A DNA stretch of 64,000 bases from Acanthosepion lycidas (Eukaryota > Mollusca > Cephalopoda > Sepiida > Sepiidae), in contig CAWVQA010000037.1 in the NCBI GenBank assembly GCA_963932145.1, positions 22,913-86,912 on the forward strand, read 5' to 3'. Every line of letters begins with the position of its first letter. Position 1 is the first letter of the stretch. Both the position numbers and the translations under genes were made by a program. The notes under the pieces were generated by a model, which did not search any database, was not told where the DNA came from, and saw only the letters and a list, made by a program, of their open reading frames with translations. Positions 10,566-24,431 of the stretch are shown piece by piece.

Positions 10566-11807
10566 TTGATTTTAACTAGTTTCAAAAGTTTTGACAAAGT
10601 TATACTTAAGATTTTATGTTTTACACAACTTTTAATTTCATAGCGATTTACATGCAAAATCGAGCTGTTTTGACTACTTTTTAACGCTAGTTTGTAAATA
10701 TCAATAACTGTCTGAAAACTTTAGAAAAACAATGAAATTATTGAAAATCGATATGAAATCAATCAAAACTTATAGATTTTAACTAGTTTCAGAAGTTTTC
10801 ACAAAGTTATATTTAAGATTTTATGTTTTACACAACTTTTAATTACATAGCGATTTACATGTAAAATCTAGCTTTTTTCACTACTTTTTAACGCTAGTTT
10901 GTAAATATCAATAACTGTTTGAAAACATTAGAAAAACAATGAAATTATTGAAAATCGATATGAAATCAATCAAAACTTATTGATTTTAACTAGTTTCAGA
11001 AGTTTTGACAAAGTTATACTTAAGATTTTATGTTTTACACAACTTTTAATTTCATAGCGATTTACATTCAAAATCAAGCTGTTTTGACTACTTTTTAACG
11101 CTAGTGTGTAAATATAAATAACTTTTTGAAAACATTAGAAAAACAATGAAATTATTGAAAATCGATATGAAATCAATCAAAACTTATTGATTTTAACTAG
11201 TTTCAAAAGTTTTGACAAAGTTTTTTTTAAGATTTTATGTTTTACACAACTTTTAATTTCATAGCGATTTACATGCAAAATCGAGCTGTTTTGACTACTT
11301 TTTAACGCTAGTTTGTAAATATCAATAACTGTTTGAAAACATTAGAAAAACAATGAAATTATTGAAAATCGACATGAAATCAATCAAAACTTATAGATTT
11401 TAACTAGTTTCAGAAGTTTTCACAAAGTTATATTTAAGATTTTATGTTTTACACAACTTTTAATTACATAGCGATTTACATGCAAAATCTAGCTTTTTTC
11501 ACTACTTTTTAACGCTAGTTTGTAAATATCAATAACTGTTTGAAAACATTAGAAAAACAATGAAATTATTGAAAATCGATATGAAATCAATCAAAACTTA
11601 TTGATTTTAACTAGTTTCAGAAGTTTTGACAAAGTTATATTTAAGATTTTATGTTTTACACAACTTTTAATTACATAGCGATTTCATTGCAAAATCTAGC
11701 TTTTTTCACTACTTTTTAACGCTAGTGTGTAAATATCAATAACTGTTTGAAAACATTAGAAAAACAATGAAATTATTGAAAATCGATATGAAATCAATCA
11801 AAACTTA

Positions 11808-12013
11808 TTGATTTTAACTAGTTTCAGAAGTTTTGACAAAGTTTTATTTAAGATTTTTTGTTTTACATACTTTAAATTTCATAGCGATTTACATGCAAAA
11901 TCTAGCTTTTTTCACTACTTTTTAACGCTAGTTTGTAAATATCAATAACTGTTTGAAAACATTAGAAAAACAATGAAATTATTGAAAATCGATATGAAAT
12001 CAATCAAAACTTA
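11808..12013 (+). repeat. Hybrid monomer A/B
   Basis: The left part is class A (GTTTTATTT, AGATTTTTTG, TACTTTAAATTTCAT) and the right part is class B (TCTAGCTTTTTTCAC, GCTAGTTTG without the extra G). A one-base loss gives TTTTACATAC, so the unit is 206 bp. The usual A-B-C-D order is reduced here to hybrid-D, so B and C were lost. The matching site in the second long copy is 36653-36859. Confidence 0.85.
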
Positions 12014-12633
12014 TAGATTTTAACTAGTTTCAGAAGTTTGACAAAGTTATATTTAAGATTTTATGTTTTACACAACTTTTAATTACATAGCGATTTCATT
12101 GCAAAATCTAGCTTTTTTCACTACTTTTTAACGCTAGTTTGTAAATATCAATAACTGTTTGAAAACATTAGAAAAACAATGAAATTATTGAAAATCGATA
12201 TGAAATCAATCAAAACTTATTGATTTTAACTAGTTTCAGAAGTTTTGACAAAGTTATACTTAAGATTTTATGTTTTACACAACTTTTAATTTCATAGCGA
12301 TTTACATGCAAAATCAAGCTGTTTTGACTACTTTTTAACGCTAGTTTGTAAATATAAATAACTTTTTGAAAACATTAGAAAAACAATGAAATTATTGAAA
12401 ATCGATATGAAATCAATCAAAACTTATTGATTTTAACTAGTTTCAGAAGTTTTGACAAAGTTATATTTAAGATTTTATGTTTTACACAACTTTTAATTAC
12501 ATAGCGATTTCCATGCAAAATCTAGCTTTTTTCACTACTTTTTAACGCTAGTTTGTAAATATCAATAACTGTTTGAAAACATTAGAAAAACAATGAAATT
12601 ATTGAAAATCGATATGAAATCAATCAAAACTTA

Positions 12634-12840
12634 TTGATTTTACCTAGTTTCAGAAGTTTTGACAAAGTTATATTTAAGATTTTATGTTTTACTCAACTTT
12701 TAATTTCATAGCGATTTACATGCAAAATCAAGCTGTTTTGACGACTTTTTAACGCTAGTTTGTAAATATAAATAACTTTTTGAAAACATTAGAAAAACAA
12801 TGAAATTATTGAAAATCGATATGAAATCAATCAAAACTTA
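12634..12840 (+). repeat. Class S monomer, left half of the S-Q pair
   Basis: S has TTTTACTCAAC in place of TTTTACACAAC, AATCAAGCTGTTTTGACGAC in place of GACTAC, and the K-type right part AAATAACTTTTTG. Copies start at 12634, 15324, 37894, 40998, 46174, 48659 and 51349. Every one is followed by a class Q monomer. This first copy alone has TTTTACCTAG, which removes its SpeI hexamer. S looks like a K relative that gained two private changes before amplification. Confidence 0.88.
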
Positions 12841-13047
12841 TTGATTTTAACTAGTTTCGGAAGTTTTGACAAAGTTTTATTTAAGATTTTATGTTTTACA
12901 CAACTTTTAATTACATAGCGATTTACATGCAAAATCTAGCTTTTTTCACTACTTTTTAACGCTAGTTTGTAAATATCAATAACTGTTTGAAAACATTAGA
13001 AAAACAATGAAATTATTGAAAATCGATATGAAATCAATCAAAACTTA
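12841..13047 (+). repeat. Class Q monomer, right half of the S-Q pair
   Basis: Q is an F-like monomer with CGGAAG in place of CAGAAG, which adds a CpG. It follows S at all seven S sites. Some copies (after 15324, 40998, 48659 and 51349) read TTAGACAAAC near the end. The constant S-Q linkage shows that amplification works on units of at least two monomers here. Confidence 0.87.
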
Positions 13048-14010
13048 TAGATTTTAACTAGTTTCAGAAGTTTTCACAAAGTTATATTTAAGATTTTATG
13101 TTTTACACAACTTTTAATTACATAGCGATTTACATGCAAAATCTAGCTTTTTTCACTACTTTTTAACGCTAGTTTGTAAATATCAATAACTGTTTGAAAA
13201 CATTAGAAAAACAATGAAATTATTGAGAATCGATATGAAATCAATCAAAACTTATTGATTTTAACTAGTTTCAGAAGTTTTGACAAAGTTATACTTAAGA
13301 TTTTATGTTTTACACAACTTTTAATTTCATAGCGATTTACATGCAAAATCAAGCTGTTTTGACTACTTTTTAACGCTAGTTTGTAAATATAAATAACTTT
13401 TTGAAAACATTAGAAAAACAATGAAATTATTGAAAATCGATATGAAATCAATCAAAACTTATTGATTTTAACTAGTTTCAGAAGTTTTGACAAAGTTATA
13501 TTTAAGATTTTATGTTTTACACAACTTTTAATTACATAGCGATTTACATGCAAAATCTAGCTTATTTCAGTACTTTTTAACGCTAGTTTGTAAATATCAA
13601 TAACTGTTTGAAAACATTAGAGAAACAATGAAATTATTGAAAATCGATATGAAATCAATCAAAACTTATTGATTTTAACTAGTTTCAAAAGTTTTGACAA
13701 AGTTTTATTTAAGATTTTATGTTTTACACAACTTTTAATTTCATAGCGATTTACATGCAAAATCGAGCTGTTTTGACTACTTTTTAACGCTAGTTTGTAA
13801 ATATCAATAACTGTTTGAAAACATTAGAAAAACAATGAAATTATTGAAAATCGATATGAAATCAATCAAAACTTATAGATTTTAACTAGTTTCAGAAGTT
13901 TTCACAAAGTTATATTTAAGATTTTATGTTTTACACTACTTTTAATTACATAGCGATTTACATGTAAAATCTAGCTTTTTTCACTACTTTTTAACGCTAG
14001 TTTGTAAATA

Positions 14011-14020
14011 TCTAGAAATG
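14011..14020 (+). other. Landmark TCTAGAAATG, XbaI hexamer (1 of 4)
   Basis: TATCTAGAAATGTTTG replaces TATCAATAACTGTTTG in a class T monomer and creates TCTAGA. The same variant lies at 20012, 39271 and 47344, and I saw no other TCTAGA in the window. All four sit in a T monomer between G and B, so they mark one ancestral monomer copied at distances of 6,001, 25,260 and 8,073 bp. Confidence 0.88.
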
Positions 14021-15323
14021 TTTGAAAACATTAGAAAAACAATGAAAATATTGAAAATCGATATGAAATCAATCAAAACTTATTGATTTTAACTAGTTTC
14101 AGAAGTTTTGACAAAGTTATATTTAAGATTTTATGTTTTACACAACTTTTAATTACATAGCGATTTACATGCAAAATCTAGCTTTTTTCACTACTTTTTA
14201 ACGCTAGTTTGTAAATATCAATAACTGTTTGAAAACATTAGAAAAACAATGAAATTATTGAAAATCGATATGAAATCAATCAAAACTTATTGATTTTAAC
14301 TAGTTTCAAAAGTTTTGACAAAGTTTTATTTAAGATTTTATGTTTTACACAACTTTTAATTTCATAGCGATTTACATGCAAAATCGAGCTGTTTTGACTT
14401 TTTTAACGCTAGTTTGTAAATATCAATAACTGTTTGAAAACATTAGAAAAACAATGAAATTATTGAAAATCGATATGAAATCAATCAAAACTTATAGATT
14501 TTAACTAGTTTCAGAAGTTTTCACAAAGTTATATTTAAGATTTTATGTTTTACACAACTTTTAATTACATAGCGATTTACATGCAAAATCTAGCTTTTTT
14601 CACTACTTTTTAACGCTAGTTTGTAAATATCAATAACTGTTTGAAAACATTAGAAAAACAATGAAATTATTGAAAATCGATATGAAATCAATCAAAACTT
14701 ATTGATTTTAACTAGTTTCAGAAGTTTTGACAAAGTTATATTTAAGATTTTATGTTTTACACAACTTTTAATTACATAGCGATTTCATTGCAAAATCTAG
14801 CTTTTTTCACTACTTTTTAACGCTAGTGTGTAAATATCAATAACTGTTTGAAAACATTAGAAAAACAATGAAATTATTGAAAATCGATATGAAATCAATC
14901 AAAACTTATTGATTTTAACTAGTTTCAGAAGTTTTGACAAAGTTTTATTTAAGATTTTTTGTTTTACACTACTTTAAATTTCATAGCGATTTACATGCAA
15001 AATCTAGCTGTTTTGTCTACTTTTTAACGCTAGGTTTGTAAATATCAATAACTGTTTGAAAATATTAGAAAAACAATGAAATTGTTGAAAATCGATATGA
15101 AATCAATCAAAACTTATTGATTTTAACTAGTTTCAGAAGTTTTGACAAAGTTATATTTAAGATTTTATGTTTTACACAACTTTTAATTACATAGCGATTT
15201 ACATGCAAAATCTAGCTTTTTTCACTACTTTTTAACGCTAGTTTGTAAATATCAATAACTGTTTGAAAACATTAGAAAAACAATGAAATTATTGAAAATC
15301 GATATGAAATCAATCAAAACTTA

Positions 15324-16563
15324 TTGATTTTAACTAGTTTCAGAAGTTTTGACAAAGTTATATTTAAGATTTTATGTTTTACTCAACTTTTAATTTCATA
15401 GCGATTTACATGCAAAATCAAGCTGTTTTGACGACTTTTTAACGCTAGTTTGTAAATATAAATAACTTTTTGAAAACATTAGAAAAACAATGAAATTATT
15501 GAAAATCGATATGAAATCAATCAAAACTTATTGATTTTAACTAGTTTCGGAAGTTTTGACAAAGTTTTATTTAAGATTTTATGTTTTACACAACTTTTAA
15601 TTACATAGCGATTTACATGCAAAATCTAGCTTTTTTCACTACTTTTTAACGCTAGTTTGTAAATATCAATAATTGTTTGAAAACATTAGACAAACAATGA
15701 AATTATTGAAAATCGATATGAAATCAATCAAAACTTATTGATTTTAACTAGTTTCAGAAGTTTTGACAAAGTTATATTTAAGATTTTATGTTTTACACAA
15801 TTTTAATTTCATAGCGATTTACATGCAAAATCAAGCTGTTTTGACTACTTTTTAACGCTAGTTTGTAAATATCAATAACTGTTTGAAAACATTAGGAAAA
15901 CAATGAAATTATTGAAAATCGATATGAAATCAATCAAAACTTATTGATTTTAACTAGTTTCAGAAGTTTTGACAAAGTTATATTTAAGATTTTATGTTTT
16001 ACACAACTTTTAATTACATAGCGATTTACATGCAAGATCTAGCTTTTTTCACTACTTTTTAACGCTAGTTTGTAAATATCAATAACTGTTTGAAAACATT
16101 AGAAAAACAATGAAATTATTGAAAATCGATATGAAATCAATCAAAACTTATTGATTTTAACTAGTTTCAAAAGTTTTGACAAAGTTTTATTTAAGATTTT
16201 ATGTTTTACACAACTTTTAATTTCATAGCGATTTACATGCAAAATCGAGCTGTTTTGACTACTTTTTAACGCTAGTTTGTAAATATTAATAACTGTTTGA
16301 AAACTTTAGAAAAATAATGAAATTATTGAAAATCGATATGAAATCAAACAAAACTTATAGATTTTAACTAGTTTCAGAAGTTTAACAAAGTTATATTTAA
16401 GATTTTATGTTTTACACAACTTTTAATTACATAGCGATTTACATGTAAAATCTAGCTTTTTTCACTACTTTTTAACGCTAGTTTGTAAATATCAATAACT
16501 GTTTGAAAACATTAGAAAAACAATGAAATTATTGAAAATCGATATGAAATCAATCAAAACTTA
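15324..16563. repeat. Long duplication, next segment, copy 1 (6 monomers)
   Basis: The order is S-Q-L-B-G-T, where L is a CAGAAG/GTTATATTT monomer with AATTTCAT and AATCAAGCTG. It matches 40998-42238 at offset 25,674-25,675. Shared rare markers are a BglII hexamer made by ATGCAAGATCTAG (16035/41710), TATTAATAAC with AAATAATG, and GTTTAACAAAG (16380/42055). One base is lost only here, in ACACAATTTTAATTTC. Confidence 0.92.
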
Positions 16564-17599
16564 TTGATTTTAACTAGTTTCAAAAGTTTTGACAAAGTTT
16601 TATTTAAGATTTTATGTTTTACACAACTTTTAATTTCATAGCGATTTACATGCAAAATCGAGCTGTTTTGACTACTTTTTAACGCTAGTTTGTAAATATC
16701 AATAACTGTTTGAAAACATTAGAAAAACAATGAAATTATTGAAAATCGATATGAAATCAATCAAAACTTATAGATTTTAACTAGTTTCAGAAGTTTTCAC
16801 AAAGTTATATTTAAGATTTTATGTTTTACACAACTTTTAATTACATAGCGATTTACATGCAAAATCTAGCTTTTTTCACTACTTTTTAACGCTAGTTTGT
16901 AAATATCAATAACTGTTTGAAAACATTAGAAAAACAATGAAATTATTGAAAATCGATATGAAATCAATCAAAACTTATTGATTTTAACTAGTTTCAGAAG
17001 TTTTGACAAAGTTATATTTAAGATTTTATGTTTTACACAACTTTTAATTACATAGCGATTTCATTGCAAAATCTAGCTTTTTTCACTACTTTTTAACGCT
17101 AGTTTGTAAATATCAATAACTGTTTGAAAACATTAGAAAAACAATGAAATTATTGAAAATCGATATGAAATCAATCAAAACTTATTGATTTTAACTAGTT
17201 TCAGAAGTTTTGACAAAGTTATATTTAAGATTTTATGTTTTACACAACTTTTAATTACATAGCGATTTCATTGCAAAATTTAGCTTTTTTCACTACTTTT
17301 TAACGCTAGTTTGTAAATATCAATAACTGTTTGAAAACATTAGAAAAACAATGAAATTATTGAAAATCGATATGAAATCAATCAAAACTTATTGATTTTA
17401 ACTAGTTTCAGAAGTTTTGACAAAGTTTTATTTAAGATTTTTTGTTTTACACTACTTTAAATTTCATAGCGATTTACATGCAAAATCTAGCTGTTTTGAC
17501 TACTTTTTAACGCTAGGTTTGTAAATATCAATAACTGTTTGAAAACATTAGAAAAACAATGAAATTATTGAAAATCGATATGAAATCAATCAAAACTTA

Positions 17600-17806
17600 T
17601 TGATTTTAACTAGTTTCAAGAGTTTTGACAAAGTTTTATTTCAGATTTTATGTTTTACACAACTTTTAATTTCATAGCGATTTACATGCAAAATTTAGCT
17701 GTTTTGACTATTTTTTAACGCTCGTTTGTAAATATCAATAAATGTTTGAAAACATTAGAAAAACAATGAAATTATTGAAAATAGATATGAAATCAATCAA
17801 AACTTA
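17600..17806 (+). repeat. Class R monomer
   Basis: R has CAAGAG, GTTTTATTTCAG in place of TTTAAG, GCTCGTTTG in place of GCTAGTTTG, and AATAAATG in place of AATAACTG. This copy also has AAAATTTAGCTG, GACTATTTT and ATAGATATG. Related copies start at 24847, near 43.07 and 44.52 kb, near 54.25 kb and at 55076. R always follows an A2 monomer, so A2-R is another linked pair. Confidence 0.85.
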
Positions 17807-20800
17807 TTGATTTTAACTAGTTTCAGAAGTTTTGACAAAGTTATATTTAAGATTTTATGTTTTACACAACTTTTAATTACATAGCGATTTCATTGCAAAA
17901 TCTAGCTTTTTTCACTACTTTTTAACGCTAGTGTGTAAATATCAATAACTGTTTGAAAACATTAGAAAAACAATGAAATTATTGAAAATCGATATGAAAT
18001 CAATCAAAACTTATTGATTTTAACTAGTTTCAGAAGTTTTGACAAAGTTTTATTTAAGATTTTTTGTTTTACACTACTTTAAATTTCATAGCGATTTACA
18101 TGCAAAATCTAGCTGTTTTGTCTACTTTTTAACGCTAGGTTTGTAAATATCAATAACTGTTTGAAAACATTAGAAAAACAATGAAATTATTGAAAATCGA
18201 TATGAAATCAATCAAAACTTATTGATTTTAACTAGTTTCAGAAGTTTTGACAAAGTTATATTTAAGATTTTATGTTTTACACAACTTTTAATTACATAGC
18301 GATTTACATGCAAAATCTAGCTTTTTTCACTACTTTTTAACGCTAGTTTGTAAATATCAATAACTGTTTGAAAACATTAGAAAAACAATGAAATTATTGA
18401 AAATCGATATGAAATCAATCAAAACTTATTGATTTTAACTAGTTTCAAATGTTTTGACAAAGTTTTATTTAAGATTTTATGTTTTACACAACTTTTAATT
18501 ACATAGCGATTTACATGCAAAATCGAGCTCTTTTGACTACTTTTTAACGCTAGTTTGTAAATATCAATAACTGTTTGAAAACATTAGAAAAACAATGAAA
18601 TTATTGAAAATCGATATGAAATCAATCAAAACTTATAGATTTTAACTAGTTTCAGAAGTTTGACAAAGTTATATTTAAGATTTTATGTTTTACACAACTT
18701 TTAATTACATAGCGATTTCATTGCAAAATCTAGCTTTTTTCACTACTTTTTAACGCTAGTTTGTAAATATCAATAACTGTTTGAAAACATTAGAAAAACA
18801 ATGAAATTATTGAAAATCGATATGAAATCAATCAAAACTTATTGATTTTAACTAGTTTCAGAAGTTTTGACAAAGTTATACTTAAGATTTTATGTTTTAC
18901 ACAACTTTTAATTTCATAGCGATTTACATGCAAAATCAAGCTGTTTTGACTACTTTTTAACGCTAGTTTGTAAATATAAATAACTTTTTGAAAACATTAG
19001 AAAAACAATGAAATTATTGAAAATCGATGTGAAATCAATCAAAACTTATTGATTTTAACTAGTTTCAGAAGTTTTGACAAAGTTATATTTAAGATTTTAT
19101 GTTTTACACAACTTTTAATTACATAGCGATTTACATGCAAAATCTAGCTTTTTTCAGTACTTTTTAACGCTAGTTTGTAAATATCAATAACTGTTTGAAA
19201 ACATTAGAGAAAAAATGAAATTATTGAAAATCGATATAAAATCAATCAAAACTTATTGATTTTAACTAGTTTCAAAAGTTTTGACAAAGTTTTATTTAAG
19301 ATTTTATGTTTTACACAACTTTTAATTTCATAGCGATTTACATGCAAAATCGAGCTGTTTTGACTACTTTTTAACGCTAGTTTGTAAATATCAATAACTG
19401 TTTGAAAACATTAGAAAAACAATGAAATTATTGAAAATCGATATGAAATCAATCAAAACTTATAGATTTTAACTAGTTTCAGAAGTTTTCACAAAGTTAT
19501 ATTTAAGATTTTATGTTTTACACAACTTTTAATTACATAGCGATTTACATGCAAAATCTAGCTTTTTTCAGTACTTTTTAACGCTAGTTTGTAAATATCA
19601 ATAACTGTTTGAAAACATTAGAGAAACAATGAAATTATTGAAAATCGATATAAAATCAATCAAAACTTATTGATTTTAACTAGTTTCAAAAGTTTTGACA
19701 AAGTTTTATTTAAGATTTTATGTTTTACACAACTTTTAATTTCATAGCGATTTACATGCAAAATCGAGCTGTTTTGACTACTTTTTAACGCTAGTTTGTA
19801 AATATCAATAACTGTTTGAAATCATTAGAAAAACAATGAAATTATTGAAAATCGATATGAAATCAATCAAAACTTATAGATTTTAACTAGTTTCAGAAGT
19901 TTTCACAAAGTTATATTTAAGATTTTATGTTTTACACAACTTTTAATTACATAGCGATTTACATGTAAAATCTAGCTTTTTTCACTACTTTTTAACGCTA
20001 GTTTGTAAATATCTAGAAATGTTTGAAAACATTAGAAAAACAATGAAATTATTGAAAATCGATATGAAATCAATCAAAACTTATTGATTTTAACTAGTTT
20101 CAGAAGTTTTGACAAAGTTATATTTAAGATTTTATGTTTTACACAACTTTTAATTACATAGCGATTTACATGCAAAATCTAGCTTTTTTCACTACTTTTT
20201 AACGCTAGTTTGTAAATATCAATAACTGTTTGAAAACATTAGAAAAACAATGAAATTATTGAAAATCGATATGAAATCAATCAAAACTTATTGATTTTAA
20301 CTAGTTTCAAAAGTTTTGACAAAGTTTTATTTAAGATTTTATGTTTTACACAACTTTTAATTTCATAGCGATTTACATGCAAAATCGAGCTGTTTTGACT
20401 ACTTTTTAACGCTAGTTTGTAAATATCAATAACTGTTTGAAAACATTAGAAAAACAATGAAATTATTGAAAATCGATATGAAATCAATCAAAACTTATAG
20501 ATTTTAACTAGTTTCAGAAGTTTTCACAAAGTTATATTTAAGATTTTATGTTTTACACAACTTTTAATTACATAGCGATTTACATGCAAAATCTAGCTTT
20601 TTTCACTACTTTTTAACGCTAGTTTGTAAATATCAATAACTGTTTGAAAACATTAGAAAAACAATGAAATTATTGAAAATCGATATGAAATCAATCAAAA
20701 CTTATTGATTTTAACTAGTTTCAGAAGTTTTGACAAAGTTTTATTTAAGATTTTTTGTTTTACACTACTTTAAATTTCATAGCGATTTACATGCAAAATC

Positions 20801-23800
20801 TAGCTGTTTTGTCTACTTTTTAACGCTAGGTTTGTAAATATCAATAACTGTTTGAAAACATTAGAAAAACAATGAAATTATTGAAAATCGATATGAAATC
20901 AATCAAAACTTATTGATTTTAACTAGTTTCAGAAGTTTTGACAAAGTTATATTTAAGATTTTATGTTTTACACAACTTTTAATTACATAGCGATTTACAT
21001 GCAAAATCTAGCTTTTTTCACTACTTTTTAACGCTAGTTTGTAAATATCAATAACTGTTTGAAAACATTAGAAAAACAATGAAATTATTGAAAATCGATA
21101 TGAAATCAATCAAAACTTATTGATTTTAACTAGTTTCAGAAGTTTTGACAAAGTTATACTTAAGATTTTATGTTTTACACAACTTTTAATTTCATAGCGA
21201 TTTACATGCAAAATCAAGCTGTTTTGACTACTTTTTAACGCTAGTTTGTAAATATAAATAACTTTTTGAAAATATTAGAAAAACAATGAAATTATTGAAA
21301 ATCGATATGAAATCAATCAAAACGTATTGATTTTAACTAGTTTCAGAAGTTTTGACAAAGTTATATTTAAGATTTTATGTTTTACACAACTTTTAATTAC
21401 ATAGCGATTTACATGCAAAATCTAGCTTTTTTCACTACTTTTTAACGCTAGTTTGTAAATATCAATAACTGTTTGAAAACATTAGAAAAACAATGAAATT
21501 ATTGAAAATCGATATGAAATCAATCAAAACTTATTGATTTTAACTAGTTTCAGAAGTTTTGACAAAGTTATATTTAAGATTTTATGTTTTACACAACTTT
21601 TAATTTCATAGCGATTTACATGCAAAATCAAGCTGTTTTGACTACTTTTAAACGCTAGTTTGTAAATATCAATAACTGTTTGAAAACATTAGAAAAACAA
21701 TGAAATTATTGAAAATCGATATGAAATCAATCAAAACTTATTGATTTTAACTAGTTTCAGAAGTTTTGACAAAGTTATATTTAAGATTTTATGTTTTACA
21801 CAACTTTTAATTACATAGCGATTTACATGCAAGATCTAGCTTTTTTCACTACTTTTTAACGCTAGTTTGTAAATATCAATAACTGTTTGAAAACATTAGA
21901 AAAACAATGAAATTATTGAAAATCGATATGAAATCAATCAAAACTTATTGATTTTAACTAGTTTCAAAGGTTTTGACAAAGTTTTATTTAAGATTTTATG
22001 TTTTACACAACTTTTAATTTCATAGCGATTTACATGCAAAATCGAGCTGTTTTGACTACTTTTTAACGCTAGTTTGTAAATATCAATAACTGTTTGAAAA
22101 CTTTAGAAAAATAATGAAATTATTGAAAATCGATATGAAATCAATCAAAACTTATAGATTTTAACTAGTTTCAGAAGTTTCACAAAGTTATATTTAAGAT
22201 TTTATGTTTTACACAACTTTTAATTACATAGCGATTTACATGTAAAATCTAGCTTTTTTCACTACTTTTTAACGCTAGTTTGTAAATATAAATAACTGTT
22301 TGAAAACATTAGAAAAACAATGAAATTATTGAAAATCGATATGAAATCAATCAAAACTTATTGATTTTAACTAGTTTCAGAAGTTTTGACAAAGTTATAC
22401 TTAAGATTTTATGTTTTACACAACTTTTAATTTCATAGCGATTTACATGCAAAATCAAGCTGTTTTGACTACTTTTTAACGCTAGTGTGTAAATATAAAT
22501 AACTTTTTGAAAACATTAGAAAAACAATGAAATTATTGAAAATCGATATGAAATCAATCAAAACTTATTGATTTTAACTAGTTTCAGAAGTTTTGACAAA
22601 GTTTTATTTAAGATTTTATGTTTTACACAACTTTTAATTACATAGCGATTTACATGCAAAATCTAGCTTTTTTCACTACTTTTTAACGCTAGTTTGTAAA
22701 TATCAATAACTGTTTGAAAACATTAGAAAAACAATGAAATTATTGAAAATCGATATGAAATCAATCAAAACTTATTGATTTTAACTAGTTTCAAAAGTTT
22801 TGACAAAGTTTTATTTAAGATTTTATGTTTTACACAACTTTTAATTTCATAGCGATTTACATGCAAAATCGAGCTGTTTTGACAACATTTTAACGCTAGT
22901 TTGTAAATATCAATAACTGTTTGAAAACATTAGAAAAACAATGAAATTATTGAAAATCGATATGAAATCAATCAAAACTTATAGATTTTAACTAGTTTCA
23001 GAAGTTTTCACAAAGTTATATTTAAGATTTTATGTTTTACACAACTTTTAATTACATAGCGATTTACATGCAAAATCTAGCTTTTTTCACTACTTTTTAA
23101 CGCTAGTTTGTAAATATCAATAACTGTTTGAAAACATTAGAAAAACAATGAAATTATTGAAAATCTATATGAAATCAATCAAAACTTATTGATTTTAACT
23201 AGTTTCAGAAGTTTTGACAAAGTTATATTTAAGATTTTATGTTTTACACAACTTTTAATTACATAGCGATTTCATTGCAAAATCTAGCTTTTTTCACTAC
23301 TTTTTAACGCTAGTGTGTAAATATCAATAACTGTTTGAAAACATTAGAAAAACAATGAAATTATTGAAAATCGATATGAAATCAATCAAAACTTATTGAT
23401 TTTAACTAGTTTCAGAAGTTTTGACAAAGTTTTATTTAAGATTTTTTGTTTTACACTACTTTAAATTTCATAGCGATTTACATGCAAAATCTAGCTGTTT
23501 TGTCTACTTTTTAACGCTAGGTTTGTAAATATCAATAACTGTTTGAAAACATTAGAAAAACAATGAAATTATTGAAAATCGATATGAAATCAATCAAAAC
23601 TTATTGATTTTAACTAGTTTCAGAAGTTTTGACAAAGTTATATTTAAGATTTTATGTTTTACACAACTTTTAATTACATAGCGATTTACATGCAAAATCT
23701 AGCTTTTTTCACTACTTTTTAACGCTAGTTTGTAAATATCAATAACTGTTTGAAAACATTAGAAAAACAATGAAATTATTGAAAATCGATATGAAATCAA

Positions 23801-24431
23801 TCAAAACTTATTGATTTTAACTAGTTTCAAAAGTTTTGACAAAGTTTTATTTAGGATTTTATGTTTTACACAACTTTTAATTTCATAGCGATTTACATGC
23901 AAAATCGAGCTGTTTTGACTACTTTTTAACGCTAGTTTGTAAATATCAATAACTGTTTGAAAACATTAGAAAAACAATGAAATTATTGAAAATCGATATG
24001 AAATCAATCAAAACTTATAGATTTTAACTAGTTTCAGAAGTTTTCACAAAGTTATATTTAAGATTTTTTGTTTTACACAACTTTTAATTACATAGCGATT
24101 TACATGCAAAATCTAGCTTTTTTCACTACTTTTTAACGCTAGTTTGTAAATATCAATAACTGTTTGAAAACATTAGAAAAACAATGAAATTATTGAAAAT
24201 CGATATGAAATCAATCAAAACTTATTGATTTTAACTAGTTTCAGAAGTTTTGACAAAGTTATATTTAAGATTTTATGTTTTACACAACTTTTAATTACAT
24301 AGCGATTTCATTGCAAAATCTAGCTTTTTTCACTACTTTTTAACGCTAGTTTGTAAATATCAATAACTGTTTGAAAACATTAGAAAAACAATGAAATTAT
24401 TGAAAATCGATATGAAATCAATCAAAACTTA

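Larger units (their letters stand above)
12014..15323. repeat. Long duplication, left segment, copy 1 (16 monomers, 3,310 bp)
   Basis: It matches 37274-40583 base for base in layout at a constant offset of 25,260. Shared rare markers are TTTCCATGC (12511/37771), ACTCAAC with GACGAC, TTGAGAATCG (about 13226/38486), AGCTTATTTCAG, TCTAGAAATG (14011/39271) and GACTTTTTTAACG with two bases lost (about 14399/39659). A few point differences exist, such as TTTTACCTAG only here and TTTTGGCAAAG only in the other copy. Confidence 0.93.

Noticed and set aside
12841..13047. CENP-B box in class Q monomers (TTTCGGAAG)
   Set aside because: Only the TTCG part fits. The required CGGG half is absent, and I saw no CGGG in the array.
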